Source of the DNA: Aegilops tauschii subsp. strangulata
Lineage: Eukaryota; Streptophyta; Magnoliopsida; Poales; Poaceae
Assembly: GCF_002575655.3 (NCBI RefSeq)
Contig: NC_053036.3
Coordinates: 642,714,736-642,778,735, forward strand
DNA length: 64,000 nucleotides
Reading direction: 5' to 3'
Below are positions 36,200-47,734 of this stretch, piece by piece; within the stretch, counting starts at the first letter, position 1; the number at the start of each line of letters is the position of its first letter. The position numbers and the translations under genes were made by a program. A model generated the notes under the pieces. That model searched no databases and was not told the DNA's origin. It saw nothing but the letters and a program-made list of their open reading frames with translations.

Positions 36200-38003
36200 G
36201 CCACTTTTGTAGTGGACTTTGTCCTTCAGCCATAAACCTGCAGCAAGGCGGCGGTTTAAACCCGACATCGAGCAGCTCAGGAGAGACCCTCCGGGTCATG
36301 CTCTTTTTTTTTCATATGTCCACAGAACGGAGTGGTAGGCTGGCTGCTCCAGATTTACTTGCCCATTACTGCTTTATGGACGGCTCGTCTTTATTGCTTT
36401 TGCTGCATACTGCTGGAATCCCATACTGCCCTGGTTGTGCCATCTGCGGCTATATGTTTTCTCAGTTCACAAACTTTCGAAATTTCACGAATGCCAAGCC
36501 AAAAGCATCCATTGTCTCACCCCTATCTTGCTGAACCTGAACAAGTACTTCAACCCGCTGTGATGCACTATTGAGCCGCTGCTCCCAATCCTGCATCTTC
36601 TGCTACTCCAGAATAGGGACAATTGACATAAGGCCATGATGGCCAGGCCAACAGGAGCTACAGCCTCCGTCGGCCAACAGGCGGCGAGGAGAGGCCTCGA
36701 GCGACGGAGGCGGGACAACCAGCCTCGAAGCACGGCGGCAGAGGTGCGCGAGAGGCGTGATGAAACATAGCGGGGCCAGGCCTGAAGCTGTGGCGACTTG
36801 CAGCGGATGTGAATCCATAGCAGCTTGGACCGAGTGAAAAAATGAGCCGCCGTCGTTCGGCAGAAGCGGCTCCCGGAGGTGGCTCAAGGCGGAGGCGGAG
36901 ACCAGCACAGGCTACTCACATCGACGGGGTGAGTCAGCTTGGCAGGGGCTGCGAATTGCGTGGACGGGGCGCGCAGTGGTATGAGCCAGCAGAGGGCGCA
37001 GGCGAGGTGAGCTCGCGGCAAGGCGGAAACAAGGTCAACCCCCGCGGCATCGGCGACTCAGGCGAACGGCCGTTCAGCGGCGATCCGTCAACAAGGCGGA
37101 GGTGAGGGCGGCGCGCAGCCGGGTCGTAGGAGGCTGGTGCACGCGGCCGCGGGCGGACGCGGCCCGGCAGGGCTTTGGAGGCGGCGGCTTGAGGCCGTGG
37201 GGACGGCGCGAGGCAGGGCCTGCCCGGGGCGGCTTGGAAACCAAGGCGGCCGAGGGACGCCGACGAGGCGAGCAGCAGCAGCAGTGGTGAACCGGCGATG
37301 TGGAGACCAGATGGAGGGGCTCGGCGACTCGCCGGAAAGACCACACCACGGGGGTGGCTCGAGGCAGCTCAGGGCCGGACCAGTGGGGGCGGTTCAACGC
37401 GGCGGCGGCGGAGCTGTACTATCCATCTGAGGCGGAGGCGAGGCCAGGCCGGGACAAGAGGCAAAGCTGTACCCACGATCCAATCCGGGTCGTAGCCTCC
37501 CTGTTTTTTTTCTATCAATGAACGGATGGCTACAGGTGATACAATAGCTAGCACCGTAGTATTACTTGCAACCACATAGCAGACCGTCTCGGATTCCAAC
37601 AGTAATCTATCAAATCCCCTGGTGAATTGCTGTGTCGCTATTGATTCCAAAAGTTTATATGGCAGCGTAACCGGACAGGTCTCGAACTTCCGTGCCGTGA
37701 CAAAAACAGTGATTTGGCGACCCGGACATATTGCCTGGTCACGTGCGGAAACACAACAACAGAGATTTGAACTCGACGGTGGCACACGCAACCCTAACCT
37801 CTCAATCATCAAACTTGCATCTGCCAACCTCAATTTAATCATAATTTTGAATATAAACCGATGAACATGCCGGCTCTGTCCAAGGCTGTCTCACGCCGGG
37901 TTATCTTGCGCGCTTTCCGGCTGGCACTTTTTCATCTGACATATCGCGAGCTTCTCGATCCCTGAGAAAAATCCCTCCAAAAACTCAACACCACCATGCG
38001 CAG
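36200..38003 (-). other. N2 internal region next to the primer-binding site
   Basis: GC-rich at 36600-37500, with overlapping open frames on both strands that look like composition effects. No gag motif is recognised. Confidence 0.55.
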
Positions 38004-38021
38004 GCCCCACGGTGGGCGCCA
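38004..38021 (-). promoter_or_regulatory. Primer-binding site of N2 (tRNA-Lys)
   Basis: TGGCGCCCACCGTGGGGC on the minus strand, 2 nt from the LTR, identical to N1. Confidence 0.85.
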
Positions 38022-38023
38022 AC

Positions 38024-38593
38024 TGTCGTGGAATTTGTCACGGCAGATGTCCTAGTGTGAGGACTTAGTCGCGAGGCCAGCGCATCTTTGTGGTAACTTG
38101 AGAGGGGTTGATTGGGATGAGAGACGCGGGGCGGTTCAACGCACAAGACAAGGGTTTAGACAGCTTCGGGCCCCGGGAAACATCATCCGGTAATAACCCT
38201 ACATGCTGTTTGAGGCTAGGTCTCATTATGATCATGAGGGAGTCGCCGGTAAGCCGGCTCTCCTCTAGTTGTGTCTAGCCCTCGAAATTATTGCTTCTTG
38301 CTTGTCCCTCTTTGGGGAGCCCTGCCCCTCCTTATATAAGTTGAAAGGGCGGCTTACATGTAGAGTCCTAGTAGGACTAGGACTAGTCTATCTTCTCTTA
38401 CAAGTTAATTACAAGTCCGGGTCTTGTTTCCTTGTAAAGGAAATATTCGTCATCCCTTTCCTCTTAATCCGGCCCATCATAACATGAGCCGGCCTTCTGG
38501 GCTTTGAGCCTTGTTGTCCATCTGACCCGCCCGCCGGGTTACTAATGAGCCGCCAATTCCGGCCGGGTCATACCGCGGGATATATCCCCGACA
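38024..38593 (-). repeat. 5' LTR of N2
   Basis: 570 bp. On its own strand it starts TGTCGGGGATATATCCC and ends ATTCCACGACA. A TATATAAG-type string in plus orientation near 38332 has the minus-strand form CTTATATAAGG. Confidence 0.95.
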
Positions 38594-39905
38594 GTTAATC
38601 TATGAAAAAGAGCTTAATAATCATGTCAAAGGCATAGATAGCTTACCTCGCTAGCGTGACGCTGTGAGCTGTATCCGCGGTCCTCGGAAGCAGATGCGGG
38701 GGACTCGGCAACTTTGGTTAGCACCTTCCAGACGTCTTCATACGTCGTGTCGAAGAGCCTGCTGAGGGTTTGGTGCCGCGCCGGGTCGAATTCCCACAAA
38801 GTAAAATCCCGTTGTTGGCACGGGAGGATCCGGCGGACGAGCATGACCTGGATTACATTGACGAGCTTGATCGGCTTGTTCACCAGGGACTGGATGCATG
38901 TCTGCAATCCGGTCACCTCTCCCTCGTTGCCCCACGACAGGCCCGTCTCTCTCCAGGACATAAGCCGCGTGGGGGGTCCGGATCTGAACTTGGGGGCTGC
39001 GACCCATTTTGAATCGTGTGGCTCGGTGATGTAAAACCACCCGGCCTGCCACCCCTTTAGGGATTCCACAAAGGAGCCCTCGAACCAGAAGTTCGGGGCC
39101 AGATCGTGGAAATCTAGGCCATAGTAGAACATGAGTCCCCGGACAAATGGGTGAAGTGGAAAACCCAGTCCGCGGAGGAAATGGGGAAGGAAAACTACCC
39201 TCTCATGGGGCCTTGGGGCGGGGAGAAGCTGTCCCTTCTCAGGAAGCCGATGCGGGATGTCCTTGGACAGGTATCCGGCTTTCCTTAGCTTTTTTACTTG
39301 AGCCTCCGTAATGGAGGAGGCCATCCACTTGCCTCCCGCTCCGGACACTGCTGGAGAAGGTTGAGGTGGGAAGAGCGGGCTTGGGCGCTGGAGCTTGAGT
39401 GCGCGAGAGATGGATTGGCAAAGGAGGAAGAAGGCGTAGGTAAAAAGGTGGATCCTTATCCCCTTATATGGGCGGATGCGGTTATGCGTCCCCACCTACC
39501 TAATAAAACTCGCTTGCCTCCCAAGCGCCGTGGTAAATAGCGTGGTTGGGTTACCCACGTCCGTATTGATGAGAATCCCGTTGGAAGGGGCACACGATCT
39601 CTGCTTTGACAAGAGGTGCCAAGGAAACCGCTTCGCTAAACGCGCTGAGGTGGAAAAGTGAAAACAATTTGTATAAGGAGCTTGGCCGCAGTGTTATGAC
39701 GCACTGCGGAATACGTCAGCAGATTTGATTTGTGTTAATATTATTCTCTCTATGGCAATATGTGGAAACTTGTTTTGCAGAGCCGGACACTATTTTTGGT
39801 GTTTATAATCTTCTACGAAGAACTTGGAGGAGGAACCCGCCTTGCAATGCCGAAGACAATCTGCGCGTTGGACTCGTCGTAATTGAAGCCTGGTTCAGGG
39901 GCTAC

Positions 39906-40385
39906 TGAGGGAGTCCTGGATTAGGGGGTGTTCGGGTAGCCGGACTATACCTTCGCCGGACTCCAGGACTATGAAGATACGAGATTGAAGACTTCGTCCC
40001 GTGTCCGGAAGGAACTTTCGTTGGCGTGGAAGGCAAGCTAGGCGTGCGGATATTCAAAATCTCCTACCATTGTAACCGACTCTGTGTAACCCTAACCCTA
40101 TCCGGTGTCTATATAAACCGGAGGGTTGTAGTCCGTAGGACATCCATCATCATACACAATCATACCATAGGCTAGCTTCTAGGGTTTAGCCTCCTTGATC
40201 TCGTGGTAGATCTACTCTTGTACTACCCATATCATCAATATTACTCAAGCAGGAGTAGGGTTTTACCTCCATCGAGAGGGCCCGAACCTGGGTAAAATAA
40301 TGTGTCCCTTGTCTCCTGTTACCATCCGACCTTGACGCACAGTTCGGGACCCCCTACCCGAGATCCGCCGGTTTTGACACCGACA
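39906..40385 (+). repeat. 3' LTR of element B
   Basis: 480 bp, TGAGGGAGTCC to TGACACCGACA, preceded by the polypurine tract 'caggggctac' (39896-39905) and followed by CCCTC. Confidence 0.95.
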
Positions 40386-40619
40386 CCCTCCTTCCATCTA
40401 TATAGGGCCTAATCATTTTTCGAGGCTAACTTTGATCAAGTGTTATAGCAATAATATATGACATGCAAGTTACACAAAGCATACCGTCAAATTCGTACGT
40501 GAAAGGAGCTTCCAATGATATAATTTTCACATTATACATCTCATGTATTATTAGTCTTATCAATAGTGAAAGGCGGTCTCCAAAAACACATTAGGCCCTA
40601 TATAGATGGAAGGAGGGAG
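40386..40619 (+). mobile_element. Stowaway MITE split by element B (left 7 bp at 24423-24429)
   Basis: The right end 'cctatatagatggaaggagggag' (TA at 40620-40621) is the reverse complement of the left end formed by CTCCCTC at 24423-24429 plus 'cttccatctatatagg' at 40391. TA also precedes 24423. Without element B and its extra CCCTC the MITE is about 236 bp. Confidence 0.85.
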
Positions 40620-40726
40620 TATGTAACTAAAGACCAAGCTTCTGGTTCCCCATAATTTCCCCATCAGCTTTTCGACAAAATAATTTCCCCATCAGTACGC
40701 TCACTACTTCACTCTCCAACTCTCTC

Positions 40727-43700
40727 TTAATTCAAGACAGGTCTCCATCCCTGACTCTTTCTCATTTCATCGAGGTTTGTCTGTTTGACATCATTATGAA
40801 TTTCTACCGAAGTTTTGACTTCATGCTGCTGACTAATCATGTTGCGCTTTTTTAGGCAATATAGTGCAAGACAAAGTTCTTCGTCAAAGCCACCTGTACT
40901 AGACCGAGAGACTGTGACTTGTTTCTTAGCACACCATGATATTAGATTTGGACCAAAAAATATTGCAGAGCCACCTGTTGACCTTCTGTCATCTGGGTCT
41001 CCACCCCAATCAGCATCAGTGAAAGCACTGACAAGACTAGACTGAGATTTACTGAATGTTAAACCAACACTTACTGTATTCTTCACATACCTCAGAATAC
41101 GCTTTGCAGCAGACCAATGTAAGGTGGTAGGTGCATGTAGAAATTGACAAACTTTGTTCACAGCATAAGAGATATCAGGTCTAGTAAGGTTTAAATACTG
41201 AAGTGCACCAATCATACCCGAGTTAGAAGTTCTGCTTCATGCAAAGATAGTTTTTCTGAAGTAGATAACGGAGTTGGAGAGGGTTTGCAATTCTGCATGC
41301 CAACTCTTTTCAAAAGATCAGTCGCGTATTTTTCTTGAGAGAGGACTATACCATTATCAGTTTTCTTGACTTCAGTCCCTAAGAAGAAACTCAGATCTCC
41401 CAAGTCCTTGAGAGCTAACTCTGAGCCAAGTCCTTCAGAAGTGCCGTCCCTGCTTCACTAGATGAGCTGGTGATAATAATATCATCAACATATATGAGCA
41501 TGAACATTGTGATATTAGACCTATTGTAAATAAACAATGAGGTATCTGACTTGGATGGAACAAAACCAATATTTTGCAATTTTGCACGCAAACGTGAGTA
41601 CCACGCTCTCGGGGTCTGCTTCAGACCATACAGAGCTTTATCAAGCTTGAACACATGGAAAGGTGCATGCATGTTTTCAAACCCAGGTGGTTGTTTCATG
41701 TAAACCTCCTCTTCCAGAATACCATGTAAAAACGCATTCTATACGTCCAATTGCCTTAAGCACCAATTCCTGGAGACAGCAATAGACAACGCAAGCCTGA
41801 TAGTAGCAGCCTTGACAACATTACTAAACGTGTCCTCATAATCTATGCCGTATCTCTGTTTGAAACCTTTAGCTACTAACCTAGCCTTATATCGGTCAAT
41901 AGTGCCATCAACCTTTCTTTTAACTTTGTATACCCATTTGCAATCTATCAAATTTTTACCTTGACCCGGTGGAACCAAGTGCCAAGTCTCATTCTTCCTC
42001 AAGGCCTTGTATTCTTCTTCCATGGCTTTTCTCCACTTAGCATCATTCAACGCCTCTTCAACAGAATGTGGTACATCAGTAGAACATGTCAGCCCGAATT
42101 TAAGAATATTTTTGTAATTGACAGGATTAATTTTTCCTGTTTTCAGACGTGTACCAACATGTGTAGAACGCGCTACAGGAGTTGGCGCAGTAGAAGATCC
42201 GCCCGATCCACCTAGGTGTACAGGGCTGGCAGAGGCGGATTCCGAGGGTGATCCACCGTCGGGTGCACCAGGCGCGCCAGGCGAATCCGTGCTAGCGCGG
42301 TCGCTCTCGTGAGCTCGACCGCTATCGGGGGCCCGGTCGCTGTCAGCGGCCCGCCGGACCACGCCACGCATGGCGGGCGATGATTGACCCGAAGGAGGGT
42401 CCATGCGCGGTCCACGCGCACTAGGCGACGCGTTCGTGACCCGCCTCGTGGGGGAGGCACTGTCGCTGCGACGTGCGCGTGACTCCGAGGTGGCCTGCTA
42501 CTGTAGGCGATCCTCCAGGGATCTGCATCCTGCTGATCCCGACGCAGTTGAAGGCGTAGGTGAATCTCCCTCGTGTCCAGCGACCATGTCCGGTTCTGCT
42601 GCATGAAATATTGGTTGTTGTACAGCTTCGTTTTCAGCAGTTTCTACACCGTTTTCTGCGCCACAAATTCCTATATCATCTGCATCACCAGGAGACTGTG
42701 TTGTATGGTTATGAGGGTTAGTCATGTGATCATCAAAGATATCATTACCCCCTTGATCTATGCCGGAAAGAGAACTAGGAAGAAGAAGGATTTCCTTTTG
42801 TAGGAGAACTCCGGCATTGGGATGGAGATCTTGAAACGGAAAAACGGTTTCATCGAACACCACATCCCCGGATATGTAAACTCTTCCAGTTTGCACATCT
42901 AAGCACTTGAGCCCTTTATGTTGTGGACTATAACCAATGAACACACATTGTTTTGAGCGAAAGGAAAGTTTCTTGGTGTTGTAGGGTCGAAGATTGGGCC
43001 AACATGCACACCCAAAAACTCGGAGGGAGGCATAGTTTGGTTTGGTTTGCAAAAGCCGTTCTGTAGGTGTTTGGTAGTTGATGACACGGCTTGGAAGAAT
43101 ATTAATGAGATGTGTGGTAGTGAGGAAGGCTTCATCCCAGAATTTTAATGGCATGGAAGCGTTTGCAAGTAGAGAAAGGCCAACTTCAACAATATGGTGA
43201 TGCTTGCGTTCAGCGGAACCAACTTTCGTTCAACAAGTGCTTGGAAATTTTGGAAAACTTGAAACACATCAGACTTATGTTTAATAAGATAGATCCATGT
43301 ATACTTGCTATAATCATCAATGAAGCTTACATAGTATTTGTGTCGACCAACAGAAGTGGGTGCTTGCCCCCATACATCAGAAAAAATGAGTTCTAATGGT
43401 TTGGAAGAAACACTAGTTGACACGGGATATGGGAGTTGATGACTTTTTCCTTTTTGACATGAATCACACACTGTTTCACTACAAGGCTCACCAACAAACG
43501 GGAGTTTATTTTTCCTAAGAACTCGTTGAACAATAGCAAAAGAAGGATGTCCTAATCGATCGTGCACCTTGCCGAAGATAATTGGGTGACACCAAAAGCT
43601 TGTTTATTTGAGCTCCTAAAGTGAGGGATCAATGGATAGAGCCATCCAACGCATCTACCTCTGTAGAGAACCTTCCTCGTTGCCAGATCCTTAATCAAAA

Positions 43701-44031
43701 AGAAGAAGGGGTAAAACTCAAGTAATACATGATTGTCTAGAGCAATGAGATGTACAGAAAGAAGGTATTTTTGAGCATTAGGAGCATGAAGGATATTTTT
43801 AAGATGAATAGGACGGCTAGGGGTTTTGATAATTGATTGACCAACATGATTTATTCTCATACCTGATCCATCTGGACCATGGATTTGGTCGTGGCCGCGA
43901 TACTTCTCACGGGTCGTCAACTTCTCCAACTCTCCTGTGAGGTGATTAGTTGCGCCACTGTCGACGTACCAGCAAACGGTCCCGGGCCAGGTAAGGTGGC
44001 ACCCGTGGGAGTACCGTGCGTGAGGCCGCAA
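40727..44031 (-). pseudogene. Decayed Ty1-copia pol (protease, integrase, RT, RNase H)
   Basis: Domains follow in copia order on the minus strand. Protease and pre-integrase are at 44031-43552 (WYVDSGATNHLTG; KVLYRGRCVGWL). Integrase is at 43567-42800 (HDRLGHPSFAIVQRVL, CDSCQKGKSHQLP, FIDDYSKYTWIYL, FWDEAFLTTTHLIN). A Ser/Pro-rich linker comes next, then reverse transcriptase from about 42090 to 41212 ([35 protein letters not shown], catalytic [11 protein letters not shown]) and RNase H to 40727 ([18 protein letters not shown]). In RNase H the usual Glu-bearing STEAEY motif reads STGGFDEE. At least six frameshifts or stops break the frame. No gag precedes the protease and no LTR pair was recognised, so this is an old, truncated copy. 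Confidence 0.85.
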
Positions 44032-44109
44032 AGTGATATGATGTGTTACATGCTAGATCGATGTGGCTTAGGATCAGGGTCCTGACAATGGTGGAGATGA
44101 ACAATATCC

Positions 44110-44420
44110 CGTGGAGTCCCGTTTTGCGGTACGCCACACCCCTCCCGATGAACAGGACACCGTTTCGGCCGTAGCGCTCCAACACAAGTCTATTTCCTCC
44201 GTTTTGCGATACGCCACACCCGGGCCGATCAACAGGACCCCCGTTTCGACCGTAGGAGGTCCATTTCCTCCATTTTGCGGTACGCCAGACCCCTCCCGAT
44301 GAACCGGATCCCGTTTCGAACGTGGCTGGTTGAACGCAAGGTTGTTTCCTCCGTTCTGCGGTACGCCAGGCCTCGTTTCCATCGCCTGTTCCGTCCAAGC
44401 CCTCCCGATGAACATGACCA
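44110..44420 (+). repeat. Degenerate ~70-90-bp direct repeats, about four copies
   Basis: Each has 'tttcctccgttttgcggtac', then 'gccacacccctcccgatgaac', then a 'ccgtttcgaccgta' type string. Copies start near 44127, 44193, 44264 and 44343. Noncoding. Confidence 0.65.
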
Positions 44421-44708
44421 CACATTCCGTTGCCTCCCCATGAACACGACGACGACGTTGTTTCTCCGTTCCGACCCAGCCATGTACACGAGCCCTGGCT
44501 GTACGAATGCATGAGTAGGCGTTCGAGACCCCGCCCGTAAGTACACATACGTGGCCATATTTTCTTTCTTGCACCCTGGCCACTGTACGTACGTGTACAT
44601 GCTACATGCGCGCCTCTACTACGACACGTGCGCGCCTCTACATCGACCAGTATATATGTACGTACACGTTCGCGACCAGAATGACAACGCTACGTACGCT
44701 TCGACCAG

Positions 44709-46790
44709 GTGGGTCCCGACTGTCAGGCACTTCCTTGCGTGCGAATATGTAGCTGGTGGGTCCCAGCAGTCAGGGGGAAACGTTTTTTTCGCGAAATACA
44801 GTGGCCCGTCCGGTGGGTCCCACCTGTCAGGTGGAGGAATCATAATTTTCTGCGTAATAAGGAGGCACTCCCTTGCTGCGGCCGTGGACCCAGCTGTCAG
44901 CCTCTCCACGTACAGTCCACGTCCGATGGAAGTCGTTCCTTGACCACGTTGACCACGCCGCGCCAAGAGCACCAGGGCGGTGGACGACGGCGAGGCCTGG
45001 GAAGGGGACGACGGGGAGTCGGGGAAGATGCGGCAGTGGAAGCCCACGCGGAGAGGAGTACGAGGGTTCACTGGTTCTGCTGCGGTGTGAGGCTGCCGTC
45101 GCCGCAGGGCCTGGCCAGCGGTGGGAATAGTAGGGGGCGGTAAGGCCTCCGCGGCAGCACAGCCGGCCATGGGAAGCAGGAGCATGCGGCCCGACCGGCG
45201 CTGCTTTGGGCGGCTGGAGCAAGAAGACCAGAGGTTGAAGAAGCACTATGGCCGTTGGATGGACATCATACGGTCACTCGAGCTAGAATCGTTCATATTG
45301 ACTAAAGTTGACAAAGGCCCCCATCCCAGTCAACTTAGTAGGCCCACAAGTCAGCCTCCCACCATGGTGGGTCCCAGCTAGCAGGGAAGTATTCAGTTTT
45401 TGTGCGTAATAAGGAGGCACTTCCGGTGGGTCCGAGCTGACAGCAGGGGGAACGTTTTTTTCGCGAAATACGCTGGCCCGTCCGATGGGTCCCAGCAGTC
45501 AGGGGGGAAACGTTTTTTTCGCGAAATAAGGTGGCCCGTCCGGTGTGTCCATGCTGTCAGGTGGAGGAATAATTATTTTGCGCGTAATAAGGAGGCACTT
45601 CCTTGCGGCCGCCTGGACCCAGCTGTCAGCCTCTCCACGTACAGTACTCTTTCGATGGAAGTCGGTCGTTGACCATGTTGACCACGCCGCGCCGAGAGCA
45701 CCAAGGCGGTGGACGACAGCGAGGACTAGGAAGGGGACGACTCAGAGCCGGGGAAGACGCAGCAGTGGATGCCCACGCGATGAGAAGTGCGAGGGTTCAC
45801 TGGTTCGGCTGCGGTGTGAGGCTGCTGTCGCTGCAGAATAACAGGGGGTGTGGGTGAGTAGAGGGATGGCCTGGCCAGCGCTGGGAGTAGTAGGGGGCGG
45901 TGAGGCCTCCGCGGCATCACAGCCGGCCACGGGAGGCAGGAGCACACGGCAGGACCGGCGCTAGTTTGGGTGGCTGGAGAAGAAGACCAGAGGTTGAAGA
46001 AGCACTACGGCCGTTGGATGAACATCGTACGGTAACAGGAGCTAGAATCGTTCATATTGACTAAGTTGACAAAGCCCTCTGTCCCCGTCAACTTGGTAGG
46101 CCCACAAGTGAGCCTCCCACTATGCTGGGTTCCAGCTGGCAGGGGGAATATTCATTTTTTTGTGCGTAATAAGGAGGCACTTCCTTGCGTGTGAAGATAG
46201 CTGGTGGGTCCGACATGTCAGCGGGGGGCACTTTATTTCGCGAAATACAGAGGCCCTTTCGGTGGGTCCCAGATGTCAGGTGGAGGAATCATTATTTTGC
46301 GCGTAATAAGGAGGCATTTCCTTGTGTGCGGTCGTGGACCCAGCTGTCAGCCTCTCCACGCACAGTCTACTTCCAATGGTGTCGTTCGTTGACCACGTTG
46401 ACCACGCCGCGCCGAGCGCATCCAAGGTGGTGGACGACGGCGAGGCCCCAGATAGCAACGAGCCGGAGATGGGAAGTCGCGGGAGTAGAGTCGCAGAGAG
46501 AGAGGTGTACGAGGTTTTACTGGTTCTAGTGCGGTGTGGTTCGGCAGTCGGTGGAGAAGAACAGGAGGTGTGGAGCGGTGGAGGGATGGCCTGGCCAACG
46601 GTGGAGTAGCGCTTCATAGCGAAGCGTGCTAAGCAGAGCTGCTAGCAGCAGGAGGCGGGAGGTGGTCCCGGCAGCGCTGGAGGAAGAAGACGAGAAATTG
46701 AAGATGGATGCCGGTTGTTGGATGTAAATCCAACGGCTAACATGTCAGAATCATTTGTTGACTAAATTGACAACGACTTGCATTGGCTTC
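44709..46790 (+). repeat. Three direct repeats of a ~725-bp unit
   Basis: The anchor CAGCTGTCAGCCTCTCCACG occurs at 44891, 45620 and 46341, spacing 729 and 721. Each unit contains 'gcgtaataaggaggca', 'tttttcgcgaaata', a pair of TTGACCACG strings and 'gaatcgttcatattgac' or a variant. Open frames inside are on both strands and are not kept in frame between copies, so it is not called coding. The origin is not recognised; a subterminal repeat of a large DNA transposon is possible. Confidence 0.8.
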
Positions 46791-47328
46791 GACCTATTGG
46801 CCCATATTTCAGCCTCCAAAAATGTGGCACGTATTCAACCCATTTTTTTAAGAATTTATAGTCTTTTTTTGCGCGGTAGAATTTACAGTCAATTTGATCT
46901 TCTTTTTTTGAATTAGAGCCATTAGCTGGGCTAGGTGAACAAATAATGTAGCGTCCATGCGGCCCGTTTATTTTATTTCCTAAAAAATTACAGGCCATTT
47001 GCACTTTCTCAAAATACACGATTTTGCTCGGCTAATTCTAATTATAATGTTGGGTTGGGCCAACAATGTTATCAAAAAATAAAAAGGGGCTGAGCATTTT
47101 GTTATAATTATATTTAAATAATAAGTGATATTATTACATTCGTCCTTAAATCTTACCAAGCTTTTGTACACAATCACTAGGATTTTCGTGCCAAAACAAT
47201 CCAGGATTTTATGTGTTAAAAAATTATTTTTATAAGTTAATAAGATGTGGGATATTGTGTTCTTACATATGTAAGTATCTGTTAAATATATGATGACAAT
47301 AAAAATAATATATAATAACATATAAAAT
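46791..47328 (+). other. AT-rich stretch without recognised features
   Basis: No gene, repeat or mobile element was recognised between the last 725-bp repeat and the LINE tail. Confidence 0.5.
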
Positions 47329-47734
47329 ATTTTTTTTAGAAAAACAGAGAGCATCTCCCCGGTTCCATTGCTGAGAACGAAACCACAACATATTTTGATA
47401 CAGCTGCTCAAAGAGCAGTTCGAAAGCAAAGGTAGAAAAGCTACAAACTAGGGGTGGATCAGCAAGTTCTCTAAATAACACAAATCACCCGAGCAGTGCC
47501 AAAGGTAGAGTGGATAGAGCACTCAAATGACACAAGGAGGGTCCAGCGAAGCCTTCATGGTCTTCAGCCGAGGGGCCGTGTCAGCCTGCGGTGACCAGTA
47601 AGCAAGCAGAGACACCGGGCTGGAAGGCGTAGCATGGTGGATGTCCCTCTTTTTCGGCGCCAGGTGCCCATCATCTTCATCAGAGATCTTGAGACGAGCC
47701 CACGGGTCCAGCCCCAGAGCAGGTCGAGCCTTGT

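Larger units (their letters stand above)
31614..38593 (-). mobile_element. N2: complete nonautonomous tRNA-Lys-primed LTR element
   Basis: 6,980 bp with 570-bp LTRs at both ends and a GTTAA target duplication (31609-31613 and 38594-38598). By eye the LTRs differ at three positions, which makes it the youngest dated insertion here and agrees with its nested place in element B. The primer-binding site at 38004-38021 shows minus orientation. No gag or pol domain is found in the 5.8-kb internal region, which is instead filled with repeats, a tRNA-Lys-like relic and a GC-rich 5' part. Mobilisation must rely on proteins from another element. Confidence 0.9.
29451..39324 (-). pseudogene. Antisense gene of element B, split by N2 (PF04195-like)
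   Basis: The first exon reads MASSITEAQVKKLRKAGYL from ATG 39324, then HFLRGLGFPLHPFVRGLMF, GWFYITEP and LWEFDPARHQTLSRLF. The ATG used in element A (10305) is GTG here. Compared with A, about 50 residues after FHDLAP are deleted. The exon ends at 38647 before GTAAGC; the intron ends in TTTGACAG at 31574, and N2 lies wholly inside it. The next exon (NCPAPLPEDPAPALLVKLL) runs to a basic Ser-rich region, followed by segments near 31041-30610 and a coiled-coil C-terminal part (30323-29451, ERAERERLGAQVGEVQQEL; SYFGLVRRLVEACPRLEVIK). An upstream TATATAAGG-type box lies on the minus strand near 39465-39475. Function unknown. Confidence 0.7.
24430..40385 (+). mobile_element. Element B: gypsy-type gag-pro element with antisense gene, interrupted by N2
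   Basis: LTRs at 24430-24907 and 39906-40385, target duplication CCCTC at 24425-24429 and 40386-40390. Without N2 it is about 9.0 kb. The order is the same as in element A: LTR, primer-binding site, gag, protease, noncoding stretch, antisense gene, LTR. No reverse transcriptase or integrase is present. By eye the LTRs differ at about nine of 478 positions, so B is of similar age to A. It is inserted within the left terminal repeat of a Stowaway MITE, whose body resumes at 40391. Confidence 0.9.

Noticed and set aside
36842..37842. Open frames of 60-157 codons in N2, including one minus frame 37842-37369
   Set aside because: No retroviral or host domain recognised, and no matching frame in N1.
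44074..46617. Many open frames in the repeat arrays
   Set aside because: They are on both strands and are not conserved in frame between the three ~725-bp copies.
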